This document shows positions 1 through 9,208 of a DNA stretch of 64,000 nucleotides, piece by piece. The notes below the pieces were generated by a model that did not search any database, was not told where the DNA came from, and saw only the letters and a program-made list of their open reading frames with translations. Source of the stretch: Tolypothrix sp. PCC 7712 (GTDB lineage Bacteria; Cyanobacteriota; Cyanobacteriia; Cyanobacteriales; Nostocaceae); NCBI RefSeq assembly GCF_025860405.1, contig NZ_CP063785.1, positions 2,914,001 to 2,978,000 of the forward strand. Reading direction: 5' to 3'. The translations under genes were made by a program, and so were the position numbers. Within the stretch, counting starts at the first letter, position 1. Each line of letters opens with the position of its first letter.

Positions 1-137
1 TCTTGCAAACAGCACTTCTGCAAGAGACTCCATGATCTGAGTTCACAAAGAACAATAAAAATCAATATCAAAAGCAATCAAAATGTATCAACTTTATCAT
101 CATTCCCCAAGAAAAAATCCGCAAAAGCTTGAGGTTT

Positions 138-1304
138 TTAGATATATTCAAGAAGCTGATGAATCTTATTGATTGCACCAATGATTATAGAAGATGCTAT
201 TTCGATGTCTTCTTTGGTTGTAAACTTACCAATACCAATTCTCAATGCGCCCTCAATGAGATTTTCTGCAAGGTTCATTGCTTGTAAAACATGAGAAGAA
301 GCAACAACACCTGATGAACAAGCCGCACCTGTAGATATGGCTAACTGATGGCGCACTCTCGCAATCATGGCACTATTAGGAATACTGAGTATAGAAATAT
401 GTAAGTTACCTGATAAGCGGTTGTTTAAGTCTCCATTCACCGCTAAATCAGGAACTTGCGCTTGGAGGGAGTTTTGCAGATGATCTCGCAAAAGTGCGAT
501 CGCAGTTTCATCTACTTCCATCTCCAACTGTCTCAATTTACAAGCTTCCCCTAACCCAACTATTCCGGGTACATTCAGCGTACCCGATCGCATTTGGTGT
601 TGATGTCCACCACCGTAAATCATTGGTTGCAGATGAACGCCGTTTCTCACTACTAATACACCAACGCCTTTAGGTGCATAAAGTTTATGTCCAGAAATTG
701 CGAGATAAGTAATACCCCAATCATGGAAGTTGAGAGGAATTTTCCCGACTGCTTGGGAAGCATCACATAAAAAAGGGATATTGTGGGAGGATGCGATCGC
801 ACCAATTTTTTCTATGGGGTAAATTGTCCCTACTTCATTGTTAGCCGCCATCACACAAAGTAAGGAAGCACCATCAGCACAGACTTTTTCTAGATGTTCT
901 AAATCAATCTGCGCTTGTTGATTGACTTTTAACCAAATAATTTCCGCCAGTCCTTTTTTAGCTAATGCTTTGCAGGTATCTAAAACGGCTTTGTGTTCTA
1001 CTGGGGAAACAATTATTTTGGCAGTGCTATTTTGTTGTGCAATTTGTCCTTGAATTGCTAAGTTAATACTTTCTGTTGCACCAGATGTAAAGATAATTTC
1101 TTTGGGTGAGGCGTTGATTAATTCTGCTATTTGTTGACGGGCTTGTTTAACTGCTTTGCCTGCTTCATCTCCATATCCATGATCTACACTATTAGCATTA
1201 CCAAAAGCAGTAGTCATATAGTACATGACTTTTTGGGCTACTCTTGGGTCAACAGGAGTAGTTGAGTGGTAATCGAGGTAAATAATCTTTTCTTGTGTAG
1301 TCAT
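138..1304 (-). CDS. Cysteine desulfurase, IscS/DndA-like
   Basis: A 388-residue PLP enzyme that takes sulfur from L-cysteine as an enzyme persulfide. The PLP lysine is K207 in SGHKLYAPKG, the stacking histidine is H104 in PVEHK, cofactor contacts D181 and Q184 are in DASQAVG, and the persulfide cysteine is C329 in STGAACSSG. Length is normal and the C-terminus complete. Sequence style (FGNANSVDHGYG, STGAACSSG) reminds me of the DndA-type desulfurases of DNA phosphorothioation. The GHKL ATPase, helicase, large ATPase and DUF4007 genes upstream on the same strand support that, but about 1.2 kb and a divergent gene separate it from them. A housekeeping IscS/NifS role cannot be excluded. Partners dndB, C, D and E would have to lie left of the window. 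Confidence 0.88.
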   Translation of the reverse strand: MTTQEKIIYLDYHSTTPVDPRVAQKVMYYMTTAFGNANSVDHGYGDEAGKAVKQARQQIAELINASPKEIIFTSGATESINLAIQGQIAQQNSTAKIIVSPVEHKAVLDTCKALAKKGLAEIIWLKVNQQAQIDLEHLEKVCADGASLLCVMAANNEVGTIYPIEKIGAIASSHNIPFLCDASQAVGKIPLNFHDWGITYLAISGHKLYAPKGVGVLVVRNGVHLQPMIYGGGHQHQMRSGTLNVPGIVGLGEACKLRQLEMEVDETAIALLRDHLQNSLQAQVPDLAVNGDLNNRLSGNLHISILSIPNSAMIARVRHQLAISTGAACSSGVVASSHVLQAMNLAENLIEGALRIGIGKFTTKEDIEIASSIIIGAINKIHQLLEYI

Positions 1305-1517
1305 TGCTTGGGAACATTTTTAGATAAATTTTCGACTTTTTCTGGAAAACTTGATTTATTTTTGCATATCTTCTCACCAAGTCAGGTAATGTCAAACTAA
1401 CAAACTGAAAAACCCGATAGATTTATATTGATTGCAATCATAGAAAACCGTTAACCTCCCCTTGAGTTACGTTTGATATACTGAGTTTATTAAAAATTTG
1501 TTAACTCCTTACTGAAA

Positions 1518-1823
1518 ATGGGAATGAAAATAACTGTTACAAGTTTAGTGTTTCTCGGTTTTCTAGTCCTAGGAGATCTGCCTACGATGGCTGGAAATCA
1601 AAGTTCTTCCTTTTCTGGCCCTGTGCGCCAAGTTTGGGAAGATGGATTTAGGTTAAACAGCAATGGTCGTTCCATCACAGTTGATACATATGATATCTGT
1701 GGAGATAATACCAGCTCGCACATATCGGTGGGTGATCAAGTAACCGTAAGAGGGGAATTTGATGAAGGAGAGTTTGATGCTTTCTCAGTGACTAAGGCTA
1801 ATGGTAAAAGAGCTTGTCAGTAG
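1518..1823 (+). CDS. Small secreted OB-fold-like protein
   Basis: A 101-residue protein with an N-terminal signal sequence (basic start, hydrophobic stretch at about residues 5-20, cleavage probably after TMAG). The mature part alternates short beta strands, with GPVRQVW, ITVDTYD, GDQVTVRGEF and FDAFSVT. This pattern is typical of small bacterial OB-fold (BOF/YdeI-like) periplasmic proteins. Two cysteines, in DICGD and at the C-terminus, could pair. It is divergent from the desulfurase gene. The ATG at 1518 gives MGMK; the second ATG at 1524 is equally possible. No function is assigned. Confidence 0.6.
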   Translation: MGMKITVTSLVFLGFLVLGDLPTMAGNQSSSFSGPVRQVWEDGFRLNSNGRSITVDTYDICGDNTSSHISVGDQVTVRGEFDEGEFDAFSVTKANGKRACQ

Positions 1824-2504
1824 AGCTTGACTAAATTATTCACTGGCAACAAAATTGTAGGTTGGGTTGACGCAAATAAACCCAACATTAATCTAGATTT
1901 TGGTAAGACTTACGCAACATGTGGACGAAAATCTGATTATTGGGTAGGGGTAATTCATGAATTACCCCTACTTTCGTTTAACCTGAACTTCCCCCGGTGC
2001 AAATGTACTAAATAGCCCTTAAACCTTTACTCTGTAAGCAATCCGGGTTTGAGCGCAGATATTACTGTACCCATGTAAGCCCTGGAACTGTTGGTACAAC
2101 TGCGGTAAGCTAAAAATTGGGGGCCAACGCCTCAAGTTCGCTCCGCAAGCCCCTTTGACAATTTGTACCCAGTAAGAGCGAAGCGAAAAACGTTAAAAGT
2201 CGCTCTGGATAACAGTTAGCTCTTTTTGCTTGGGGGGAAGTTCAGGCTAAAAATTGGGGGCCAACGCCTCAAGTTCGCTCCGCAAGCCCCTTTGACAATT
2301 TGTACCCAGTAAGAGCGAAGCGAAAAACGTTAAAAGTCGCTCTGGATAACAGTTAGCTCTTTTTGCTTGGGGGGAAGTTCAGTTTAACTGATGCGTAAGT
2401 CCTGTTTGGGTTTCGCTCTGCATTCACCAAATTATCCGCGCTGTGTGAGCAACTGTAGAGGCGGGTTTATTTGGCTTGTTGTTACCGTGGGCTTTGTGAC
2501 TGTG
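1824..2504. other. Intergenic region with repeats
   Basis: About 680 bases without a convincing gene. It holds a cyanobacterial interspersed element near 1858-1890 (GTAGGTTGGGTTGACGC type) and a perfect tandem duplication listed separately. A weak 62-codon frame here is made of repeat sequence and is not called. Confidence 0.6.
2109..2382. repeat. Perfect tandem duplication, 2 x 137 bp
   Basis: Copy 1 is 2109-2245 and copy 2 is 2246-2382. Reading both copies base by base I find no difference. Each runs from GCTAAAAATTGGGGG to GGGGGGAAGTTCAG. The copies abut directly, so the event is recent or maintained by recombination. Confidence 0.9.
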
Positions 2505-4331
2505 CTACTCATGCTCTAAAAATCTTCTCGCTACTCTTCCCCAATCAATGCGAGTATCTTGAGCATTATCTTTACGTTTACCATCTGGCTGTTCGTCTTC
2601 ATATCTTGCCCATGCCATTAATAGTAATTTTAAACCATCTAAAGAATTAACTAACCGAGAACGCAAGGTATCTATATCAGCTTTATCTACATCCTCTTCG
2701 AGAATTTCTACTAAGTTTTGATAAGCTGGATGGTTAGTATTTAAAGTAACAATAATTGCTCCGCCTCTGGGTTTAACAGAGAAGAAAGCCGGAGTATCAA
2801 GAGGTGCTTCCACAAAGGTATACTTCAAGCCATCATCTACTGTTGTTGCGGCTAATAATTCGGCTTTGGTTTCTGTAACGCCTTCTTCTTTTAAAGTTTC
2901 TTTAATAACTTGTTTACGTTCTTCTTTGGGTAATTGTTCATCTGCATCACTTTGACCTTTGTAACCTTGCGATTTACGTTCTTGAGTTACAGTAGTGGCT
3001 ACTTTTTCAGGTTTATAAGGGTCGTGACGTTTTTCAGTGTTAGTACGAGTACCTTTTGTTTGTGCTTCCAGCAAACGACGAATAATTTTAAGTTGACTAT
3101 CAATTTTATCCGCAATAATTAAAAGTGAACTCCTTGGATCTTCTTCAGCCTCAAGTTCTTCTTTTAGTTGAGTAATACTTTTTCCATCTTCTAGTAAAGA
3201 CTTAATATCAAATTTTAAAAGTTCACCAAAATTACGTGCTGATTGTTTATTATTAGTGACTCCAAAAATCTCATCAAGAGAGGGCGGAAATTCTACTTCT
3301 ACTCCCCACCATCTTTCTCTAGGATCAGAAGCACTGACGATTCCTGTATCTAATTCTAATTCTCTTCCTGCACGTACAACGGAAATTCCTACATTTTTCG
3401 CAGCGTGTTGTCCGTGGGGTAAATTACCAGGGCTTTTTCCTGGTTCAGCTTGACGGGCTTCTTCTTTAGCGTAAGAGAAACGCACTTTTACATCATGTTC
3501 TTTATCTTTAAAATTAATTTTATAAGTGGCTTCATAAGATGTATCTCCTTCCCAGGGACGAAACATAGCTTGATTATTAAATGGTGCGGGACAAGAGGTT
3601 TTTTCTATGAGATAACAAGGGTCATTTGGTTTGGCATCTTTATTGACAATCAAGTCATATAATGCTTCTAAATCAAAGGCTACCATGCGGATTTTGACAT
3701 CGCCGCTATCAATGAATTTGCGATACATTCTACCAATCACAAATTCCGAATTATCAATAATTGCTTTGCCAGTCCTCCAAATACAACGGTCGATTTTTGA
3801 CCATACTACTAATGTGCCACTTGCGCCAAATTGTTGACCAATTCTTGTCCAAGTTGTGGGAATTGCTTTAGGTGTTGGTTCTGGTACTTCTGTCAACCGT
3901 TGATTTTTAATTTCATCTAAATCTAAATAAGTATGCAGTGCATTTTCTATGCCATTTTGCCATGACCAGACATCAACTCTCTGACATTGGGAAATAGAAG
4001 ACGAAGGTAAACCCATCCCAAAACGTCCAATTCCGGTGTGTTTGTCTTCATCTAAATATGTACCGTTACCAAATTGCAGGGCGAGACGTAACACATTCGC
4101 ATCCATCCCACAACCATTATCTAACACGGCGATTTGTTCAATGCGCGATCGCCTCCTTCCCTCTACCTGTTGTTTACGTTCCCCACACAGCAGTTCTACT
4201 TGCGATGCACCAGCTTGAATGGCATTATCCATTAATTCGGCTAAAGCATAGGCGGCGTTTTTATAACCGTTGTCGCGCATGGCTTGAACTGCTAGGTGTG
4301 TGGGAACGATATCATGGGCGTTAGCATTCAT
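2505..4331 (-). CDS. GHKL-type ATPase (Hsp90/MutL-like fold), Dnd-associated
   Basis: About 608 residues from the chosen start. The Bergerat ATP-binding fold is clear. The N box is AYALAELMDNAIQAGA, the G1 box VLDNGCGMD and the G2 box HTGIGRFGMGLP. A middle transducer-like region and a charged linker (rich in K, E and Q) follow, then a C-terminal helical part. I start at ATG 4331 because GGAGG lies 8 bases upstream and the ATG overlaps the helicase TGA as ATGA, which implies translational coupling. An upstream in-frame start at 4358 would add nine residues. By context it belongs with the helicase, P-loop ATPase and DUF4007 genes as a phosphorothioation-linked restriction set (inference). It reads intact, although the gene before it is broken. 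Confidence 0.82.
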   Translation of the reverse strand: MNANAHDIVPTHLAVQAMRDNGYKNAAYALAELMDNAIQAGASQVELLCGERKQQVEGRRRSRIEQIAVLDNGCGMDANVLRLALQFGNGTYLDEDKHTGIGRFGMGLPSSSISQCQRVDVWSWQNGIENALHTYLDLDEIKNQRLTEVPEPTPKAIPTTWTRIGQQFGASGTLVVWSKIDRCIWRTGKAIIDNSEFVIGRMYRKFIDSGDVKIRMVAFDLEALYDLIVNKDAKPNDPCYLIEKTSCPAPFNNQAMFRPWEGDTSYEATYKINFKDKEHDVKVRFSYAKEEARQAEPGKSPGNLPHGQHAAKNVGISVVRAGRELELDTGIVSASDPRERWWGVEVEFPPSLDEIFGVTNNKQSARNFGELLKFDIKSLLEDGKSITQLKEELEAEEDPRSSLLIIADKIDSQLKIIRRLLEAQTKGTRTNTEKRHDPYKPEKVATTVTQERKSQGYKGQSDADEQLPKEERKQVIKETLKEEGVTETKAELLAATTVDDGLKYTFVEAPLDTPAFFSVKPRGGAIIVTLNTNHPAYQNLVEILEEDVDKADIDTLRSRLVNSLDGLKLLLMAWARYEDEQPDGKRKDNAQDTRIDWGRVARRFLEHE

Positions 4332-5384
4332 GGGATTTTCCTCCAAACGTCTTCCCAATTGTGAAAAGCTGATGCGACTGAAGCAAAACCGGGGAGTTGG
4401 CTATCCACAACCGTGACAATTTCGGCTGTAGCATTACCCCCAGCTTTGAGTCCTCTGATGGCGCGTCCTACCATTTGGCTGTAGAGAACAAGGGATGTGG
4501 TAGGACGGGCGATAACTGCGGCGCTGGTTTTGGGTGCATCGAAGCCAGTGGTTAATACGCCGTAGTTACATAAAATTTTGGTTTGCGGCTGTTCGTCTTT
4601 AAAGCTGTAAATTATTCGTTCCCGTTCAGATTTGGGTGTTTCACCTGTCACCGCATCAGCATTTAATCCCCGCAAACGCAATATAGAAGCGATGAGTCGG
4701 GCGTGTTCAACGGAAGTATTAAAAACGATAATCCGTTGATGATGTTGGGCGAGTGCTTCTAGTTCTAGGATGATGCAGAGGTTGCGTTGTTCGTCGGCTG
4801 CTAACCGATTGAGGATATATTGGGGAATGTCTAATTCTGTATTAATCCGCTTTAAGTCTTGGGGAGTTAGTTGAATACCAGTTTCGTAAAATAAAGAGCG
4901 ATAGTTAACTTTAGCTAGGTATTGTTGATCGACAAGATAATCAATTGGGTTGTCATAACCTGGGATTTCTAAAGTAACTTTCTGCTGGGCGAAGAATTTT
5001 GCTAGTTGTGCATCGGCGTTAATATCCGCCCAAGTGCGTCCGGGTGTGGCGGTTAAGCCTAATAAGGCGGTTTTTTCGTAGGGGACGACTAAAGCATCTA
5101 GTACGAGTTTATAGGTTTCGGCTACTGCTTGATGGGCTTCATCAATAATTACCAACGAACAACGCACACCCAGTTGATTGATGAAGCGAATACTCTTTTT
5201 AGCGGCGCTGTAGACTTTCGCTAATCCGGCTACGACTAAGCCATCTTGGGCTTGTTCTATATCTAAGTTGTGGCTACCCCAAAAGCGGTAAGTGGAGATG
5301 GTGCGATCGCCTAAACTGTCCCAGGCTTTTTGAAATTCTGTAACCGCTTGTTCGCAAAGTTCTTCGCTATAGGCTAACCATATT
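4328..5384 (-). pseudogene. DEAD/DEAH-box helicase, 5' end lost and cut by an IS
   Basis: The frame is open from the IS edge at 5384 to a TGA at 4330-4328. It reads WLAYSEELCEQAV, then the Walker B box SLVIIDEAH, motif III LLGLTATPGRT, and a helicase C domain (RIIVFNTSVEHARL, TGFDAPKTSAAV, YSQMVGRAIRG). This is an SF2 helicase like those in phosphorothioation restriction clusters. Removing the IS and one ATATT copy continues the frame upstream as HLRNNEPTLVIWLAYSEEL, then meets a TGA near 6955. The Q motif and Walker A region are missing, so the protein cannot be a normal ATPase even without the IS. An internal ATG at 5167 could give a 279-residue fragment lacking the P-loop. It overlaps the GHKL gene by ATGA. 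Confidence 0.85.
5380..5384. repeat. Target-site duplication, left copy (ATATT)
   Basis: ATATT directly precedes the left inverted repeat of the IS. The same five bases follow the right inverted repeat at 6908-6912. Confidence 0.85.
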
Positions 5385-6907
5385 CAGTAGACCTAAAAGT
5401 TTTGCGATCGCGCATAGAGCGATACCTATAAAACCGACTATTGTCAAAAAAACCGTATTCTGAAATACATTTTTTAGAAAACTCCTTCAACAACTATAAA
5501 TAAGTAAAACTAATTAATCACCGAAAAAGTTAAGAGTAACGCGCCCACCAAAAGATAGTTCTGGATCTGTAGTATGCAATTTTTGTAAAGTATGGAGGTA
5601 AACAAGCAAAATTGAGGATTATTTAGTTTGGCTATGAATGCAAGGGAGCCAGTTCTAACTGATAGTAAAACCTTAAACGAAGTAGTTAACTGTTTAACAG
5701 AACATATTCCAATTCAAACTCAAGGAAAGTGTGAACAAAAAAATATCTTTGAGATTTTAATTCGAGCAGCCACCCAAAGGGATAGTATCGAAAATACAAC
5801 CAAAGTCTTAAAGAATGTTCCTACCAGCAACGATATTCGTTACCATTTAGATAAATATTCAGACATTAAATATTTAGAATCAGACTTAAATGCAGCAATT
5901 CAAAGCCGCTTACCAGATGGAATCCGACAAGGTAAACAAAAAATTGCTATCGATTTTAACTTAATTCCATATTATGGTGAACCCTCACCAACCGAAGCAC
6001 CATATATTTATAGAAGTCAAGCTAAAAGTGGAACTTGTTCTTTTTATGCCTACGCTACTGTCTATGTAATTAAGAAGAATAAACGAGTAACTTTAGCTAT
6101 CAAAGCTGTTCAACAACAAAATACGAAGGCAGCAATTATCACTTATCTTTTAGCACTGATTGAGCCTTTGAATCTTCAAATCGAAAGATTGTATTTAGAC
6201 CGGGAATTTTTCTGTGTGCCAGTCATCAGATGGTTGCAAGCTTTGGATATTCCCTTTGAAATGCCAGTAATTATTCGAGGTAAAAATGGAGGTACTAGAC
6301 AATTAATTAGAGGTCGGCGCAGTTATAAAACAACTTACACTTTAAACAGTGATAAATATGGCTCATGTACTTTCCCAGTTTGGATAGTTTGTACATATAA
6401 AAACGGTAAAAGACGAGCGCACGGGCGAGAATTTTTTATTTATGCTGTTTATAAAGTTAAGTTGTCATTACATTCAATACATGACGACTATCGTCTCCGT
6501 TTTGGAATTGAAAGTAGCTATCGGATGAAAAATCAATGTCGGATTAAAACAACTATCAAAAATCCAACAATTAGATTTCTATTTGTAGCTTTAGCTTTTT
6601 TAATTATTAATGTTTGGATTTATCTAGTCTGGCATTATCTCAGCCGTTTAAAAAAAAGTTCAAGACAAGTTTTCTCCCATCTATTTACCCTTAAACAAAT
6701 GCTTGAGTTTTTACGTCAAGCAGTAGACCGCAATTATGGAGTCGCCTGTGAAGTTTACTTGCCATCTGGCTGATTTTGATTGATTTTGGGGTTTATTCAT
6801 AAATTAATCTTATCATTTAGCCAAGCAATCAGCTTTTGTATATTTCCCCCCAAAACTGTATCTTAAACTACCATTTTTTAGCGATCGCAAAACTTTTAGG
6901 TCTACTG
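5385..6907. mobile_element. Insertion sequence, ISH3/IS4-like, 1523 bp
   Basis: Perfect 27-bp terminal inverted repeats at 5385-5411 and 6881-6907. The left end begins CAGTAGACCTAAAAG and the inner end carries GCGATCGC. The 5-bp duplication ATATT flanks both ends. One transposase gene fills the element. About 215 bases before the gene and 105 after it are non-coding. The clean ends and intact transposase suggest a recent and possibly still active copy. Confidence 0.92.
5634..6773 (+). CDS. DDE transposase, ISH3/IS4-like
   Basis: About 379 residues from the ATG at 5634; a TTG at 5628 would add two. The DDE triad is visible, numbered from the TTG: D109 in IAIDFNLIPYYG, D191 in LYLDREFF, and E295 in the Y-REK-like box GIESSYRMKNQCR. 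The C-terminus has a hydrophobic helix (FLFVALAFLIINVWIYLV) often seen in this group. An AGGA-type ribosome site is not obvious directly upstream. Assignment to the ISH3 family rests on the look of the motifs and on the 5-bp target duplication, so the family name is less sure than the function. Confidence 0.93.
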   Translation: MNAREPVLTDSKTLNEVVNCLTEHIPIQTQGKCEQKNIFEILIRAATQRDSIENTTKVLKNVPTSNDIRYHLDKYSDIKYLESDLNAAIQSRLPDGIRQGKQKIAIDFNLIPYYGEPSPTEAPYIYRSQAKSGTCSFYAYATVYVIKKNKRVTLAIKAVQQQNTKAAIITYLLALIEPLNLQIERLYLDREFFCVPVIRWLQALDIPFEMPVIIRGKNGGTRQLIRGRRSYKTTYTLNSDKYGSCTFPVWIVCTYKNGKRRAHGREFFIYAVYKVKLSLHSIHDDYRLRFGIESSYRMKNQCRIKTTIKNPTIRFLFVALAFLIINVWIYLVWHYLSRLKKSSRQVFSHLFTLKQMLEFLRQAVDRNYGVACEVYLPSG

Positions 6908-6961
6908 ATATTACTAAAGTGGGTTCATTGTTTCTCAGGTGTAAACCCAATCAGGGCTAAA
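6908..6961 (-). pseudogene. Helicase fragment right of the IS
   Basis: Read on the minus strand from about 6955, the frame gives LGLHLRNNEPTLVI and joins in frame to WLAYSEEL at 5379 once the IS and one ATATT are removed. An in-frame TGA lies just before it. The fragment overlaps the 3' end of the XRE-HNH gene in another frame. This marks a deletion or rearrangement that removed the helicase N-terminus, independent of the IS. Confidence 0.7.
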
Positions 6962-8323
6962 ACCTTGCATCGTTGCTAAAGAAATTAAAGGTAGGGTTGT
7001 TATTTGATAAGCATTTCTCAAAATTTCTAAATTTAATAAATCATTTGCTTGACTTACTTTTAATTCAGATACAAATGATTCACTATATTTTAACCATTGA
7101 CTTTGAGTTATATTTTGATAGGCAACAGTCAAACCAATATGTTGCAATTCGACAAAACTATTAAAATATTTTTCAGATGGTAAATTATTAGATTTAGAAG
7201 AGTTAGCAGATTTTGTAGTCGGAATCAAATTCCATAGCTGATCGTGCGCTACAAATGACCAAGGCAAATAATGATCTAATGAAATGTAATCTTTATCTAA
7301 TTTAACTTGAGAATAAATACATTCAATATCTTGATAATTTAAAATAGTTTTCCAATATTTAGTTTGATTCGTTAAGGAATCTCTTTGTTGTGGCATAAAT
7401 AATTTATTAACCACATTAGGGGTACTGGGGTTTCTTTGTTGCATATAATTTAACCATTCCCAAGATGCCCAGCCCTTAACTATTGTGTAATTTTTTTCTA
7501 AATACTGAATCCAATCTGGGTGTAAAATAATGGCGTTACAATTTTTTTGGTCTTGAGCATCAAAACTGTATAACGGCTTTTTATTATCAAATTGGCTATT
7601 AGCTAAATTAATGATAGATGGATTAACATCATAATCTTTTATCCCTCTAGTTTCTTGAGAAAAGAAGGGACGAATTAAGCGATAGGAAACATAACGATTA
7701 ATATCACTAATAATATCCTCGATATTTTGATTATTAATAGTATTACGTAAAAGTTTCTTATCTGTATCTATAAATTTTAAAATTGGTTCTGTAATTTCTA
7801 ATTCAAGAGTATCTAATTTATTAGCGATTTGGTCTTGTTTCCCAAACGAGAGTTTAAAATAATTGTGAGGATACCAAGCATTTGCTAACATTTCTACAAT
7901 AATTTCCCGAAAGCTGATACTTGATAAAGTATCAAAATTTCTTCTTTTAAGAATATCCAATAAAGATAAAAAATATAGGTATTTATAAGAATTAGTCGTA
8001 TCAGAAAAAATTTGCGCTAAAACAGTAACATTAACTTGGTCTGATAATGGCAAACTTTGAGTCATTATTGGATTTTTAATTACTGTTAAATTGCCTAAAT
8101 ATACTTGAATAAAATCATTAGCGGCTGATTGATTAATCTTATTTAACGCCTTAACGATGTCTGCAACAGTTTCAGCAGTAGGGTCAATTTTTTCATGATA
8201 CCAACGGAAGACAATCGGACGCTCAACACCTAAAGCTGTCGCCAGTTGGCTTTGGCTGATGTTGTAAGACTCTAAAACCTGCTTGAGTGCTTGTCCTGCT
8301 TTTCCCATGATTTCCATTATCAC
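6935..8323 (-). CDS. XRE-type HTH fused to HNH endonuclease domain
   Basis: A 462-residue fusion. Residues 8-60 are a Cro/C1-type helix-turn-helix (GQALKQVLESYNISQSQLA then ALGVERPIVFRWYHE). A long helical middle follows. Residues about 345-385 form an HNH nuclease core: YISLDHYLPWS, NLIPTTKSANSSKSNNLP. Cysteine C335 in DIECIYSQ precedes the core, but the usual CxxC zinc knuckle is not complete. Starts are possible at GTG 8323, ATG 8317 or ATG 8308; none has a strong ribosome site. Two 20-bp operator-like repeats lie in its promoter, suggesting autoregulation. Its job, whether defence nuclease or regulator with nuclease, is unknown. It sits inside the broken Dnd-like cluster and may be a later insertion. 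Confidence 0.78.
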   Translation of the reverse strand: MIMEIMGKAGQALKQVLESYNISQSQLATALGVERPIVFRWYHEKIDPTAETVADIVKALNKINQSAANDFIQVYLGNLTVIKNPIMTQSLPLSDQVNVTVLAQIFSDTTNSYKYLYFLSLLDILKRRNFDTLSSISFREIIVEMLANAWYPHNYFKLSFGKQDQIANKLDTLELEITEPILKFIDTDKKLLRNTINNQNIEDIISDINRYVSYRLIRPFFSQETRGIKDYDVNPSIINLANSQFDNKKPLYSFDAQDQKNCNAIILHPDWIQYLEKNYTIVKGWASWEWLNYMQQRNPSTPNVVNKLFMPQQRDSLTNQTKYWKTILNYQDIECIYSQVKLDKDYISLDHYLPWSFVAHDQLWNLIPTTKSANSSKSNNLPSEKYFNSFVELQHIGLTVAYQNITQSQWLKYSESFVSELKVSQANDLLNLEILRNAYQITTLPLISLATMQGFSPDWVYT

Positions 8324-8342
8324 AGGATAGCGAACGGAATTT

Positions 8343-8395
8343 TGTTAACTTTTATGATAACTTATTTTCTGTTTTTGTTAGCATTTATGATAACA
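8343..8395. promoter_or_regulatory. Paired operator-like repeats for the XRE protein
   Basis: TTGTTAACTTTTATGATAAC at 8343-8362 and TTGTTAGCATTTATGATAAC at 8376-8395 differ at two positions and are spaced 33 bp, about three helical turns. Each contains GTTA and TAAC half-sites facing one another. They lie between the divergent XRE-HNH gene and the small gene at 8423, the expected place for a Cro/C1-like repressor to control both. Confidence 0.6.
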
Positions 8396-8422
8396 AAAGA
8401 GATAATGTTACATAGGTGCGTT

Positions 8423-8644
8423 ATGGCGGAAGAATTTGTGAGATTAGAAGATAACAGCAGCAATCAAGTCCAGGTGAGGCGAGAAAAGGTAAAACACATA
8501 TTAGTGGGTAGTCCTGAACTAGTCAGAAGGACAATCTATCAGTTGTATACTACAGGTTATGCAGAAATCGGTTCTTGGTCTAAACCTGTAAAAGCTGGTA
8601 ACTTAGGTGAATCTGGCGATGTCTTGAGTGTCTTAATTAGATAG
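8423..8644 (+). CDS. Small conserved cyanobacterial protein
   Basis: 73 residues beginning MAEEFVRLEDNSSNQ. I choose ATG 8423 because the frame upstream of it is hydrophobic and crosses the operator repeats. It contains VKHILVGSPELVRRTIYQLYTTGYAEIGSWSKPV and ends in a VLSVLIR strand; the look is of a small soluble alpha/beta protein. I have seen this type as an unnamed protein in cyanobacteria but know no function. It is divergent from the XRE-HNH gene and may share its operator. Confidence 0.6.
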   Translation: MAEEFVRLEDNSSNQVQVRREKVKHILVGSPELVRRTIYQLYTTGYAEIGSWSKPVKAGNLGESGDVLSVLIR

Positions 8645-8674
8645 CAAGTTTAAGAAATCGAAGCTTGAGGGTGA

Positions 8675-8712
8675 AGTGCGATCGCCTTTTTTTAAAATCC
8701 CGCGCGATCGCA
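8675..8712. repeat. HIP1-rich inverted repeat
   Basis: GTGCGATCGC and GCGATCGCAC form opposing arms around a T-rich spacer after the small gene at 8423-8644. It may act as a terminator, but HIP1 sites are common, so this is tentative. Confidence 0.35.
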
Positions 8713-8791
8713 CTAACTCTTACGCTTCAAAATATTCAAGAGTACATTTGATAGAATATACAGGTCTTCATATCAACAAAGTGATGCGCTG

Positions 8792-9208
8792 ATGTCAGCT
8801 AGAGATTTATTTCATGAAGCGGTAAAAAATGCACTTCAAAAAGAAAATTGGATAGTTACCGATGATCCATTAGAAATAGAATTTGAGGAAGTAAAGCTTA
8901 AAATAGATCTAGGTGCAGAACAGTTGATAGCGGCAGAAAGAGAAGGAGAAAAAATAGCTGTAGAAATCAAAAGTTTTGCCAGTAATTCTGCGGTAAGTGA
9001 CTTTCATACAGCTTTGGGGTAATTTCTCAATTATCAAATTGCACTCGAAGAGAATGAGCCAGAACGTAAATTATATTTAGCAATTCCGGTTGATGCTCAT
9101 GAAACATTTTTTCAGACAAAACTTGCTAAAACTGCAGTGCAAAAACATCAATTAAAACTAATAGTATACGAACCAATAATGGAGGTAATTTTGGAATGGA
9201 AAAGCTAG
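8792..9208 (+). pseudogene. xisH: xisH-like gene with internal stop
   Basis: The frame reads MSARDLFHEAVKNALQKENW through SDFHTALG, then TAA at 9020-9022, and continues in the same frame as FLNYQIALEENEPERKLYLAIP to a TAG at 9206-9208. With CAA (Gln) instead of TAA it would be a normal 138-residue XisH (fdxN-element excision controlling factor), whose fold is PD-(D/E)XK-like with IDLGAE and VEIKSF. A single C-to-T change explains the loss. The first part could give a 76-residue peptide. Its 3' end overlaps xisI, the usual arrangement of this pair. Confidence 0.88.

Noticed and set aside
1827..2015. 62-codon plus-strand frame
   Set aside because: It is built from the GTTGGGTTGACGC spacer repeat, lacks a ribosome site and resembles no protein.
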